64,000 bases of DNA. Origin: Heloderma charlesbogerti. Its lineage: Eukaryota; Chordata; Lepidosauria; Squamata; Helodermatidae. The first letter of the stretch is position 1; the number at the start of each line of letters is the position of its first letter. The notes beneath the pieces were generated by a model. It did not search any database and was not told the origin of the DNA. It worked only from the letters and a program-made list of their open reading frames with translations. This document shows positions 12,101 to 23,200 of the stretch, in pieces. A program made the translations under genes and the position numbers. The DNA is taken from NCBI GenBank assembly GCA_026122225.1, contig JANEZZ010000983.1:372001-436000 (forward strand). The letters are read 5' to 3'.

Positions 12101-14759
12101 GAGAAATTTTTAAAATCCTACAAATATATACATTTTTAACACCAGAAACTAATACGATGGGCACTCCTTTTAAATTAGTAGTCCTTAACAGGGCTGGCCC
12201 TAGGATAAAAAGCACCCTGGGTGAGGAGTGCCTTTGGCGCTCCTCCCCCGGTAGTCAGTTTTGCAAAGCCACCCAGAAGATTTATGGGGCCTGGTGCAGG
12301 TGTGATGTCCATTGAGAACGACATCGCTCAAAACCTTGATCTCTCAGCCACTGTGCTACAGTTAGCACAAGCCAAAGTTTGAAAAGGCACATTTTGAGCG
12401 GTGGCAGTGCACTATGCAACACAGAACTATCACAGGTTTTACTTATATTGTTTTGTAGCAGTTCTTATCTTTTGGTAAACATTCTTTATTTTAAAATATC
12501 CATTATTTTTATATTTAAAAACAATAAAGTGAAGTTATAAATAAAAAGGTATCCAGCTGACCTCCTACAGCTTATGGCTTTATTTTATTAATATTTTTAT
12601 AGTACTTAAGTTGTTTACTGTATTTGAAGTGCTAAGCCTCAGTGTAAAGCTGTGTTCCATTTTTACTTAGCCCAGATGACATGAAAGTAGAAATTGAAAA
12701 AGAAACATACTGTAAAGCTAATTGAAGGAAGGTCATTTTTGTAGTTAGTACACAAACAACCTGTAGAACCTTGAAAGAAAGGTTACAGACACTTGCTTTT
12801 TGCCACCCTAGCTCACTGCAGAGAGTACATTAAAAAAACACCACTGAGCTCAGCTTGGCACCCCCTCAGTTCAGCTCGGTGCCCCATCTCAGCTGGGCGC
12901 CCTGGGTGACTGCCCAGCTTGCCCATCCCTAAAGCCGTCCATGATGTATAACAAACCATGTGCTCCTGTCCAAAACAGATGAGTGGTAGCAGTGGAAAGG
13001 AGGGATTTGGTGTTTTCTCCAGTAGTAAAGGCTGAAAGGACTCAATCTCCAGCTTTCCCAGGGTGCTCTGAATCCAGGGGTACTTCCAGACAGATTGCTC
13101 CCAGTCTTAGCAATTAGAAGACATTGTGCAGCTTTTTAAAGAGGCCACAAGAAAACATGGGAGGCTCACTAGCAGAAGAGGATGTCTGGAGTCCCCATAA
13201 ATGTCTGTGAATGAGACAGGGCGATGGCACCATAAAAGCCTCATCAGGAAATATCCTAGGAGGAAATTGAGTGCACAGCCTGGACTGCAGGATGTATGGG
13301 ATTTCCACCACCACCCCACAGCCTTCTGACAACAACTCCTTGCTGTTGAGATGGGAATGATCCAGACATGGAATTCTGGTTTCCCTTTGCTGGATTGGTG
13401 TCACTGTAGCATAGTTGTTGTTGTATTAATTTATGTGCAACATTTTTTTCTTCAAATTCCTCTTTTGGCATGAACAGAGATTGCCTCCCTTTGAAAATAA
13501 GCAAACTGTCTAATCCAGACTGCTTTCAGTGCCAGAGCTTATATGGAGTAAGGATAAAAGAATGATATGAGAAAATGCTAATTACTAATATTTTGACATT
13601 TTTTGGAATGTTGATCACTGTCAGGTCTTTAAGATTATACAGTATATTTTAAATATCATAAATATATATGCTACAAAAATAATAGGACTAGAATGCTATA
13701 AAAATTCATAATATAAATTATTTTAGTAGATACAGTTTTACTAAGACCAAACAATATGATGAAATTTTATTTTGGCAGGCTATGATTTATAGCTGATATA
13801 TAAGAGAGCTTCGGCTATTTGGTGGTATAGAAATGAAATGAAATAAATAAGTAGTTTGAGCACTTAGGTGAGAGGAAAAACTGAAGCACATTTATAAGGT
13901 AGGAATTTAATTTACCCATATTTTGTATTAACAATTTTAATCCATCAAATGGCAGATGCATCAATTAGGATTTTAAGGAGACACTAACAGAATTGTTTTA
14001 ATTTTGTGCAGCTATCATTTCTGCCTGATTCAAAGCAGAGGTTGGCATTTGTCAGATGTATCCTCCTTATTGATTATATACTAGTTATTCTTGAGCCACT
14101 AAATATTGTTTCAAAGTCAACCTATTTTGAAACGTTTGCATCTAAAGCATATCCAATTGGTACAGTGAGGAAATGGATCTTTCTTCCCTGCTGTAAAGCC
14201 TTTGAAGTCAACCCACCTTTCAAATGTTAAGAGTGTCAGCTTCTGTAGGCTTAGAGAATTCTTATTGGTAAAAAAAAATGGGTTAGATTAATCATGGTTT
14301 CTCACAAAATCATGCTATATCCTCTATAAGCTTTAGATGGTTGTTTTTCAAGGTTACGGATGGCATTGAAGAGATGATAGGGAGAGGGGCAGGGCATTTT
14401 CACATTGGATGCCAAGGTCCAGCTTATACATTACAGGGGCCACAGAAAGGCCTCTTTAAATCACTCTGTGTGATTACTTGGACTAGTGTGTAAATTGCTT
14501 GGATTGGTTCCAGATTTATTCATACCTGGAGTACTCATAGGTTTCTGCAGTGTTGTTTTACAGTGATAGGTCTTTCCTTTTCCTTTGTTCTCAAACAGTG
14601 GAGATCTCAGATTCTGTTCAATCTTCGCCTTTGGCAAAAGAAGTCACCAAGAGATTCTCTACGCCTGATGCTAATCCTGTGTCAACAGAACCTGCCTGGC
14701 TAGCCTTAGCCAAGAGGAAAGCAAAAGCTTGGAGCGACTGTCCACAAATAATTAAGTAA
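5924..14759 (+). CDS. CRACD: CRACD, 3'-terminal three coding exons (partial gene)
   Basis: CRACD (KIAA1211, capping protein-inhibiting regulator of actin dynamics) binds and inhibits actin capping protein, so favouring filament growth at the cell cortex; this is known for the mammalian protein. Only the C-terminal end is in the window: exons 5924-6114, 9069-9237 and 14599-14759, which join in frame to about 173 codons. Diagnostic strings are QPLWITLALQKQKGFREQQ in the first exon and the extreme C-terminus LALAKRKAKAWSDCPQIIK in the last. The paralogue CRACDL has a very similar C-terminus. Placement immediately beside AASDH, as in other vertebrates, favours CRACD. Upstream exons, including the long glutamate- and lysine-rich one, lie left of the window. 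The BovB, CR1 and DNA elements at 430-13850 are in its introns. Confidence 0.88.
6115..7049. other. CRACD intron, no recognised feature
   Basis: Nothing beyond intronic sequence was recognised. Open frames such as the 127-codon one at 6542-6925 have no family resemblance or splice signals. Confidence 0.5.
7050..7320 (-). mobile_element. L2-type LINE 3' end fragment (minus)
   Basis: On the minus strand this carries the L2 3' region (CAACAAGGGAGAGGGCCTTC, also present in the copy at 28410-28430) and then the hairpin tail with the complement of ATACCGCCCAATAGCC, ending in (GAAT)n. Confidence 0.65.
7452..8664. mobile_element. Non-autonomous DNA element with terminal inverted repeats and internal hairpins
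   Basis: The ends are inverted copies: CTGGGTTCGCACGACATGAC at the left and, read on the minus strand from 8664, CTGGGTTCGCAAATCATGAC. Between them lie many copies of a GGGTTG/CAACCC word and at least three strong inverted repeats: 7679-7718, 7731-7797 and about 7863-7925. No transposase reading frame was recognised. A target-site duplication is not evident. It resembles hAT-like MITEs of squamate genomes. Confidence 0.6.
8781..8862. repeat. Short palindromic repeat of the TTACTTCTGAGTAGACATGC family
   Basis: The repeat is about 80 bp and reads roughly GTAATCCTATGCCCACTTGC, then CTGAACTCAGTGGGGCTTAC, then AGACATGCATA. Clearer or weaker relatives occur at 24617-24706, about 39690-39806, 42850-42912, 49630-49690, 55225-55290, 55830-55890 and 58855-58927. 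Its ends are roughly reverse complements, so a MITE is likely. Confidence 0.6.
8880..9008. mobile_element. Foldback MITE, about 129 bp
   Basis: The ends TTTAGGGCACAATC (8880-8893) and GATTGTGCCCTAAA (8995-9008) are perfect reverse complements, and pairing continues inwards through GTTTAGA and AACTGCCAGC-type segments. A second member of the family is at 56415-56551. Confidence 0.75.
9069..9237 (+). CDS. CRACD: CRACD exon, penultimate
   Basis: The acceptor is TTTTATATTAG ending at 9068 and the donor is ACAG|GTATGA at 9238. It is 169 bp, phase 0 in and phase 1 out, so it fits both neighbours. It encodes a serine/threonine-rich segment (TSINSQSDHKSSNTSRTSG) followed by an acidic/basic stretch ending KKSNTLPTSVT. 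Confidence 0.87.
9238..10330. other. CRACD intron, no recognised feature
   Basis: No repeat family or gene was recognised with confidence. Confidence 0.45.
10331..10687. mobile_element. Foldback MITE with 29-bp perfect terminal inverted repeats
   Basis: Bases 10331-10359 (beginning AGCCCTATTCAGGCATTC) are the exact reverse complement of 10659-10687. Most of the interior also pairs: the centre, about 10482-10552, holds a second inverted repeat around GGAGGCTCTCCAT and ATGCAGAGCCTCC. No coding capacity was recognised. A target-site duplication is not obvious. Confidence 0.8.
10688..12188. other. CRACD intron, no recognised feature
   Basis: A short L2-like tail (GGGTGGGCTAGCAATCAAAT, then AATAAATAAATAG) is at about 11056-11090. 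Otherwise nothing was recognised. Confidence 0.45.
12189..12945. mobile_element. Probable hAT-like DNA element, degraded
   Basis: The left end (CAGGGCTGGCCCTAGG, then CACCCTGGGTGAGG) and the minus-strand reading of the right end (GGACGGCTTTAGGGATGGGC, then CACCCAGGGCGCC) are imperfect inverted repeats of the kind seen in hAT MITEs. No target duplication was found, so the boundaries are approximate. Confidence 0.45.
12946..14598. other. CRACD last intron, right part
   Basis: This is mostly unrecognised sequence. An L2-type tail (GAGAGCTTCGGCTATTTGGT, then GAAATGAAATAAATAAG) lies at 13805-13852. Confidence 0.5.
14599..14759 (+). CDS. CRACD: CRACD terminal coding exon
   Basis: The acceptor is TTGTTCTCAAACAG ending at 14598. 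Two bases complete the split codon, and the frame ends at TAA 14757-14759. It encodes VEISDSVQSSPLAKEVTKRF and ends with WLALAKRKAKAWSDCPQIIK, the near-invariant C-terminal signature of the CRACD/CRACDL family. Confidence 0.92.
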
Positions 14760-15651
14760 ATTATACTGGTTTTGCTTTTTACTCTTGTTTATTAATTGCT
14801 CTTTTTGTTAATATTTTCACATGGCAGAACCAACTGAACAAAATGTAAGTGCATATCCTGAAGGATGATGAACACTTTGAACTGTTTACCATTTTCTGTG
14901 GCTCACTGCAGATTTCATCTACATAATAGAGTCTATTACTTTTGAGAATCTAGGTACTATGGAAGAGAGGTGTAGGCACAAAGCTCAGGTTTAATCTCTC
15001 TCAAAAATATAGGGATGTTAAAATGTGTATGTGTGGTTCAGACCACTTTAAGAAGCGCTGCTCCAGTGTTCCTGAATTTTGGCTCAAATGGTTGGGATTT
15101 CTAGTTGTGTTGTTAGATATGTTACAGCAAACAAAGCAGAGATTCAAGCCACTTAAAACTTTCTAAATGAATGTAAGGTGCATGTTCTTTCCATGTTTGA
15201 ATTGAGAATGTAATACCGGTTACTGGAAAATTTGAAAATCTCTACTCAGGTACAGGATTTGGGAAGACCCACTCCTGTCTTAGTAGTAATGAGAGTACAC
15301 AATGATTACCTTTTATTAATGTTGCAACTAATCTAGTGATGATGACTGAAATAAAGTGTAACGTGACTGATAAAGTACCAATATGCCCAATCCTGCCAAA
15401 AGAGTTTGCAATATACGAGTTTCTCCAGCTGTTTTGAGGTTTGTGCAGGTTAGCTCTCTTGTAAATGTTTTCACAGATTCAATGATTTTTTTTAAAAAAA
15501 TAAGGACTTTGTGATAAATATTTAACTTTATCAGTACCTTCTAACAGGATTATCTAAATATATTGATATAATTAACATGCTAAAACTGGATTAGATCAAA
15601 TGTGCATTTTCCTGCTATATTTCCTTGTGTGATCCTCCAAACCATGCAGAA

Positions 15652-15690
15652 GCACGCGCGTGCGCGTGCACGCACACACACACACACAAT
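15652..15690. repeat. Alternating purine-pyrimidine tract (CG/TG/CA)n
   Basis: ACGCGCGTGCGCGTGCACGC runs into (CA)n. It is an uninterrupted alternating purine-pyrimidine run of about 37 bases and a Z-DNA-prone simple repeat within the putative CRACD 3'UTR. Confidence 0.85.
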
Positions 15691-18600
15691 GCATTGCAAT
15701 GTTTTCGCTAGCATTGTATGGAGAAGTTATGTTACTGTGCTATGGTAATATGTTATACAACTCGCTCTTCAAGCGAGAAGTGACGGGGAGCACCACACAG
15801 AGAGAAAAATAGCAGCTACAGAGTATTAAAAACACATGTGAAGGCATGCCCTAATAATTCAAATTATACTTAATTATCATGTGAAAGCCCACCTAGTTGA
15901 GTAATTATTTCCATACTAAATAGTTGCATATTAGGAATTCAAAAGATTCACACAAGAATACAATACAGCAGATTTGTGAAAATTGGGAAGAATTTTTGAA
16001 ATAGAAGGAACTAGACTGTTTATACTTCATTCTTATGGACCTTAGACTGCATATTCTCAGGAAAATAACTTTGTTTTCTGTACTTAATTAGCACCTTAGT
16101 CTTCAACACTGTGCCAGCATATCTGTATGTTATGCTGGCAAAACATCACTGCAGTACTTTTGTTAATGGCATGTTTTGAAACAATGTAGCTATTGTTAGA
16201 TCTTCAGTACATATGTACTAGTACAGGAAGTCTTCGATCAGACTTCTGATTGTAGAACTGGTTTAAAAAATTGAAGGGAGAAGTGTAATTTCTTTGCACT
16301 AAAGTCGAACTACCATTTAAAATCTTTATCCCTAAAGTGTGGAGGAAACAGTGACATGTTTTCATAGTCTTTTAAAATTGCTTCACATTCCAGGATTGCG
16401 AAGCAGGGCTACAATGCATTGAATTCAGATTGTTCCAATGGGTTTAAACTGTTTTAAATAAAACTTTAGTTTCTAGATTAGACTGCAAGTGAGATTTTCT
16501 AACTATTCCATGTAATGGAAAAGCCAGGTTAAAACTAAAAGGTCTTAAGAATATCTTAAGACGTGAAGTTGCATTTTGCGAGGACTCTAAAACTAATCCA
16601 AGTAATGGTATAAGAACTGCAGTTCTCCTCTGATGTGGCAAGTCAGCAGATGCTAGTAATGAATAGGAATCATCCTACAGAAGACACAGTCAGTTGTATT
16701 TTTGTACAAGCACGAAGAGAATGCTAGGTTTGGTAGTTAAGTAGCTGCTGCAAAGAGGATTGTTTTTGTGATTGGGCTCAGTGTTACTTTTGGTTTAATA
16801 TTTAAATTCAAACTATAAAAATCCCCGAAGATTCATTGGTTTGAGGAAGGTTTATTAAAAATGCAAGCAAAAGCTGCTTTTGGGACTCCATGGGAACTGA
16901 CTGAATGAAGAACTGATGTGGTTGCTTGAAGAATGAAAAATGACCTATTTTATTTACTTCCATTCCAGTAAAATGGTTAATCTTCCTGCATGTGCAACAG
17001 TTGAGTATTCTGGGCCTGTTCATTTAACCCATGGCAGTTTAGCTAACCATTGTTGGCCTTTCAGGGTTTGCAAAGTCCAGCGCTATGATTGCACAACACA
17101 AGCACAGTTTTGGCTCATTCTGGCCACCAGGGACAAAGATGGAGAAGGTGGACCTCAGTCTTTTGATGACATTCCATTATCCTAGACCATTGTAATGAGT
17201 GATACATTGACACCAGAAGGAGCTTCTATGTGGGACAAGTAGTACATAGTAGAGGATGTATGCAAACGAAGTACAGAGATTCTTTGACTGGTGCAAAAAC
17301 CTGCTGGTGATATAAAATATGCTTTGGAGCATTTTTAATATACACTTCCTCTATCTATGCTTAAACCTGCAATTATGTCTTTCAATTTCCTCAATTCCAT
17401 TTCCAAGATTTTTATGAAATGGGAGAGCTGAGCTGGGGAAGGGAGGGGGCAGAAGGAAACTGGAGAGGTGGCTGGAACAAAGCAAACTAAAATATATACT
17501 TTTAGGGGGAAAGTAGGTGCTATTTGCATGATGAAAGGAAAAAAGACCTACCAAAATAGTTCTAGACACAGTTAGCACAGAGCATATAGTTAGTAAATAG
17601 TTTTAAAGCTTCCAAAGCAAATTTTTTTCAAGCATGAAGGTATCTATTGTACTGAAATTGTATTCAGAGGCTCTGAGCCAGGAAAACAGGAGAAGGCTGT
17701 GCATCCCCTGCGCTATAGCAGAGTGCATGCCTTCATCCACCCCCTGTCATCACCCTTTAGGCAGTAAGGGGCACCTGGACTATGTTGAAACCTACTTTCC
17801 CTTCACTTGGCCTAACAGGTGATCAGTACATCAGAGTTGTCAGTGTTAGCTGCACTGCATGTTGTTCGGCACATGCAGATGTACCTCAGGTGCAGGAAGT
17901 AGGTGCCCTGTGCAGCACACTTTTGTATTGACAGTAAGGTGAAACCCATTTCCACGCATGTATCAGTGTGTGGATCAGAGCTGGAGTATGTACAATATTT
18001 GTTTGGAAGCATTTCTACAAACCTATATTTTCAACCTTGTCATTTCATGTAAAGTCAACTTGAAATTTTGCACTAAATACCAACGAAGTGTTAGTTTGCT
18101 TTAGTTTTGTTGCAGCCTTTCCTAATGAACAAACTGCAGAAACTCTGTAAAAAAAATATTGAATAACTTTGAACTCTTTAACACTGATTCAACTGCTATG
18201 TAGAATATGGTCTTAATTTTTTTGGTAACTTTTACACAAAAAGCCCTGATCCAAAGGAAGTTAGTCATCCCCAAGGCCTGTTGATATTAGTAGGGCTTAA
18301 AGAAGTCATGATTACATTATCCTAGATTAACAGGTGTTGGCATAACTAACTTTTTCTAGATTGGGGACAAAATATTATTTGAGGTTATGAATGATTAACC
18401 TCTATTCATATAGTGGTGTATAAAATTATAAACAAATATATAATTGTGGGGTTTGTTTTGTGTACTTTTTTAATTTTTCAAATGTTTTAAAGTGCAATTG
18501 TTTCTTAAACTAATGTCATTTTAATTCCTATTAAATTATAATCTGCTGAAAGTTATCAGAAGATGTATGTATTCATTGTCTTTTTGTTAAAAATGTCAGG

Positions 18601-18777
18601 TTTACCTTATAAGGAGAGCCTGAATTGCTATAGGACTCTAATTACATGTTTTTACCAACAACAAACCTAAGTAAAATAATCTATGATTAAGGGATATGTT
18701 AGTGCAATTTCTATTTTCAGTTTCTGAATGTCAGATTTTAATGTAAATGGTCCATCACTGAAAATTTGTTCTATTTC

Positions 18778-18783
18778 AATAAA
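18778..18783 (+). terminator. Candidate CRACD polyadenylation signal
   Basis: A canonical AATAAA lies about 4.0 kb after the CRACD stop. It is the last such plus-strand signal before the convergent AASDH 3' end. Confidence 0.45.
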
Positions 18784-19647
18784 AAGACAAGTGTTTCTGT
18801 AGCTGCTATGAAAGTACTTTTCATTTACTTATTCTTTTCTTTTTTAAAGCTAAAAGTAGTGACGTGAAGATATTAAACAACAAATCCAACTTTGTTAGTT
18901 GGCAGGATGGGAAAAACTGTAGTACAACATACTTTCACATTATAACATTTCTTTTTATAACTAGAAGAGACAAAAAATCAGGTGACTACTATGAACCAAC
19001 AATCTACCTCATACCTTTAAACTGTTAGATATGTTGAGGCATATGCTTCAAAAACAAACTCCTGTAGGATATGGATGAAGTGCATTTCAAAATGTTCAGC
19101 TGTGCAAGGTGCTATAAATGATCCTTTATAGCATATTATGATGGCGTTAAGAGCATACTGAATCGAAAAGTTAATTTTGTGAAACAAAAAAAGAAAGCCA
19201 GCCAGGAACATCTAACTAGTATTAGCAACAAATGTAAACTGCAATTACAAGGTCTAATATTTATTTTTAGTACATCATTTACAGAAAAATGTTTTTCCAG
19301 TGCATTATAAAAAGACATCCATTTCCCACCTAAATATGCTGAAATGAACACACTGTTTCTTTGGTGAATCTATCTCTGCAATATCCAAGACATTTTTTTA
19401 ACATTCCATAAGTGCTGCGGTTGATGCTACTCTCTGATAATAAGTACAAACAATTTTTGCAACAACCAAGATTCTGTATGAGTAAATTCATAGTCTTATA
19501 GTACTCGTAAATATTTCTTAAACAGCAATACTGCCTTTGGTTGTAAGAATTATATTCCATTTTTGAAATGGAATTAGTGGATAAGGTTTGGTATCTAACA
19601 CAGCCCATGTTCAGCATATTTCAACATGTTAGCCAGTGATCACCATG

Positions 19648-19653
19648 TTTATT
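19648..19653 (-). terminator. Candidate AASDH polyadenylation signal
   Basis: The minus strand reads AATAAA about 245 bases after the AASDH stop. Alternatives are AATAAA at 19260-19265 (minus) and one overlapping the end of the coding sequence itself (about 19903). Confidence 0.4.
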
Positions 19654-19894
19654 GAAAACACATTTATATAATGTGCACCAGCAACCTGATGTCAAGAGGG
19701 CTATGTTAATTTAAATCCCAGCACCCTGGATTAATAGATATGTGAACTGGGTTATTTGTTTCAGCAACTAAGAAAATCTTGGTTGCTGTGCAAAGCTGTT
19801 TGTTTTGTTTTCTAAAGATTGGGTCAAAAGATGCATACCTATGTTTGGATGTTAGAAGTACAAACAAAATTTAAAAATAGCAAAGAGACCAGTT

Positions 19895-20293
19895 TTAGGC
19901 AGTTTTATTGGTTTTAGATACACATAAATCTAAGCAATAAACATAGTTATTTCTACAGCCTACAATGATCATTGTTCCCCATACCACAGGAGAAGAGAAC
20001 ACTTCTCCTGGAAGTTTCCCTGCACCTTCTACTAAGCCAGTCTTAGTGTTCAGGATCCATATTCTGCCATCTGTAGAAACCACTGCCAGAAGTGTTTCAT
20101 CCTCTAAATCATGACTATGGAAAACAAATGGAGTTGCGTATACAGCTGATGTGGCTTCAAATTTCCACAATAAATTACCTTCCATATTACAGCAGTAAGT
20201 AAAGTAGTCATGGGAACCAAAGAATATCTCTCTGGCGAAATTTGAAATGCAGGGCGATGAAAAAATTGGTCCATTGCTGGAAAACTCCCAAAC
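19895..20293 (-). CDS. AASDH: AASDH exon 15 (terminal coding exon)
   Basis: The acceptor AG lies at 20294-20295. The frame runs 133 codons to the TAA at 19895-19897 (residues 962-1093). It encodes the last propeller blades, with repeated motifs such as [47 protein letters not shown] and YVYCLDL. The typical blade signature is a hydrophobic YCxD or V.ALD strand followed by TG. Confidence 0.93.
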   Translation of the reverse strand, partial: VWEFSSNGPIFSSPCISNFAREIFFGSHDYFTYCCNMEGNLLWKFEATSAVYATPFVFHSHDLEDETLLAVVSTDGRIWILNTKTGLVEGAGKLPGEVFSSPVVWGTMIIVGCRNNYVYCLDLCVSKTNKTA

Positions 20294-23200
20294 CTACATG
20301 ACAACATTTAGAAATTAAAGTTCAATCAGTGTAATGAAAGAGCTATTTGCATTTTACAGAATACTGAACGTAAGGCCTAACTCAACAGATCCTCACTGTT
20401 CATTAGATTTGTCATAGACACACTTAATGACTGCATGTGAAGCATGCAAGATGTAGCTGTCACAGCTCAAATACCACATAAACAGCTTTCATATCACTTC
20501 AGACACATTGCCTGGACACAATTCATATGTTCAGCTGCAAGTCATCAACTGATGAGACCTCAACTGAAGTGCCTTAAAGTACATGCATTTATGAATTAGG
20601 ATATGAATTCATTGACACAGAGGGCTTAAAGTCAAACAAACTCTGAACACTCAAAATGGGCAGGCTCCTCCATAGAGTCACTGCTGGTGGCAATACCAGG
20701 CCCCCAAACTAATTTAGAACTAGGGTATGCAAGACATGTGAAGAAGAATCAAAATGGCTTCAAAAGTAAGTCCCGTCTTATTTATTATTACATTTATATC
20801 CCACCTTTTTTCTTCTTGCAAAGAACCCAAGGTGGCTTGGAACGTATGACATTCCTGCTTGAGGTTCCACCTTTCCTTCAGCCTCCTCCTCAGAAAATGA
20901 GAACCAAACCCCTCAGGAATGCCTGTTTTCACTTTGGGACAGCTGTACCCACTGTCCCTCAAGCTTTAGCCCTTTTACTCTCAATGGGTTCCAGAGAAAC
21001 TCAATATGCTCAATTGGTTCTCTCAACCCACTACAGGAGAAGTAACCAGGAAATAGATATAGATGTCATTTAACTTTTTATATACTGCTTCTCATTTGAA
21101 ACAAATCCTGAAGTGTTCTATAAAAGAACAACAACAAAACAAACAATCCCCCCACCATCACCACCACCCCACCAGTATCATGAGGCTGGTACAAAGGCAG
21201 TTCATGGCTGGGGGAAAGCCAAAGCAAACAGATATGTTTTCAATAAATGCCTAGAACACGCCAGTGTTGAGGCCTGTTGTATTCAGAAGGGAGATCATTT
21301 CACAGGATGGATGCCACTGCAGAGAAGGCCTGTCTCCATGTTGTCTTATCAACCTTTTAGAGTTCTTCAAGAGTGTGAGTGAGCACGTGGATAGTGGTGA
21401 TTCAGAGGACATTGTATACTTGAACTTTTGACAAAATCCCTCAAAGATTCCTGAGTAAACTAATCAGTCATAGGATAAGAGAATGGGTCCTCTTATGGAT
21501 CCATAACTGGTTAAAGAATAAGAAACAGAGAGTAGGAAAAAATGGCCAGTTATCACAATGAAGGGATGTTAACAGTGGGTATTTCTAGCATCTGTATCGG
21601 GACTGGTACTTTTCAACTTGCTCATAAATGAACTGGAGTTACAGAGAGAAGTGAGGTGGTCATGTTTGGGGATGACACCAAATTATTCAGGATGAAAAAA
21701 AAAAAAAAAAGGATTGTGAAGAGCTCCTAAAGGATGGAGCTATCCAAATGCATGAATGGGCAACAAATTGCCAACTGTGATTCAGTGTGAATAAGGGTAA
21801 AACGACGCACACTGGGGCAAAAATCCTAACTGCATATACACCGATGGGGCCTGAGCTGGCAGTGAGTGACTGGGAAAGGTCTTGGGGTCATGGTGGATAG
21901 CTCAAAAAGAACATCAACCCAAAGTACAACAGATGTGAAAAAGGCAAGTTCCATGCTACATGTTGTTAAGAAAGGGATCAAAAATAAAACTGCCAGTACT
22001 GTAATGCTCTATACAAATGCTCTACCACACAACCACACTTTGAATACTGTGAACAATTCTGGTTGTTGCATCTCAAAAAGGATACTATAGAGTTGGAAAA
22101 AGTGCAGAAAAGGACATCCAAAATGTTCAGGGGGCTAGAACAGCTCCCCTACAAGGAAAAGTTACAATGTTTGGGGCTTTTTAGTTCAGAAAAGGACAAG
22201 TAAAGGTGAACATGACAGGAGGTTTATAAAATTATTCATTGTGTGGAAAAAGGAGAAAGAGGGTTTTCTTCCTCTCGCAACACTAGAATCAAGGATCAAC
22301 CAATGAAGCAGAATGGTGGGGGATTCAGGACACACAAAAATAAGGACTTCTTCACACAGTGCCTTCCTTCCTGGACAATAGGGAGAGTTAACCCATTGAT
22401 GGATGCCTCCTCACACCAAACTGAGAATATGGGATTTGCTATCCCAAGATGTGGTGACGGTATCAACTTAGATGGCTTTAAAATATACAAATTCATGGAG
22501 GATAAGGCTATCAGTGGTTACTAGACATGACAGCTATATGCTACTTCCAGGATCAGAGACAGCATGCTTCTGAATACCAGTTGTGGGCTTCCCATAAGCA
22601 TCTGGTTGGCCACTGTGGGAAACAAGATGCTGGACTAGATAGGCCATTGCTCTGATCCAGCAGGGCACTTTTGCATTCCTATGCCTCATCTTCCCTTTTT
22701 GAAAAACAGGCAGATACACATATACAAACTTCATATGGCCGATACAAAAATGAATGCTAAAGTAGTGAATTAATACTCAGTTCAATCTAAGTTTTGAGAA
22801 CAAATATCAGTAATAAGACAGGTTGTTACCTTTTCTCCGAAGTGGCTAAAGCAATATAAATTTCCATCTACACATCCAACACATACATAGTCCTTGTTGC
22901 AATGTGGTGATGAGAAGAGAGGCTTTCCACAACTTTTTTTCCAGATTGTATTCCCCGTAACCTGTGAATGCATGGATGACATACTGTTTTTAGGATGTTC
23001 CACGACTTAAACTAATGGTTAAATGTAGCACCCAAGCAAAGACCTGGGAATATCTGTTACTTAGAAAAAGGACATTTTCCCTTTAGAAAGCAAAACATTC
23101 CTGCAGTGAAGCTACTTTAATGATTTTTCTTCCAGACATATTTCCTAGGAATACGGACAGAAAAGTTCTAATAGATCTAAGTCCTATGTGGGAAATTAAG

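Larger units (their letters stand above)
14760..18800 (+). other. CRACD: Probable CRACD 3'UTR
   Basis: About 4 kb of AT-rich sequence follows the stop codon. It is conspicuously poor in recognisable mobile elements compared with the introns, as expected of a conserved 3'UTR. An AATAAA at 15350-15355 could give a short form, and the one at 18778-18783 a long form. Transcript evidence would be needed to fix the end. Confidence 0.6.
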
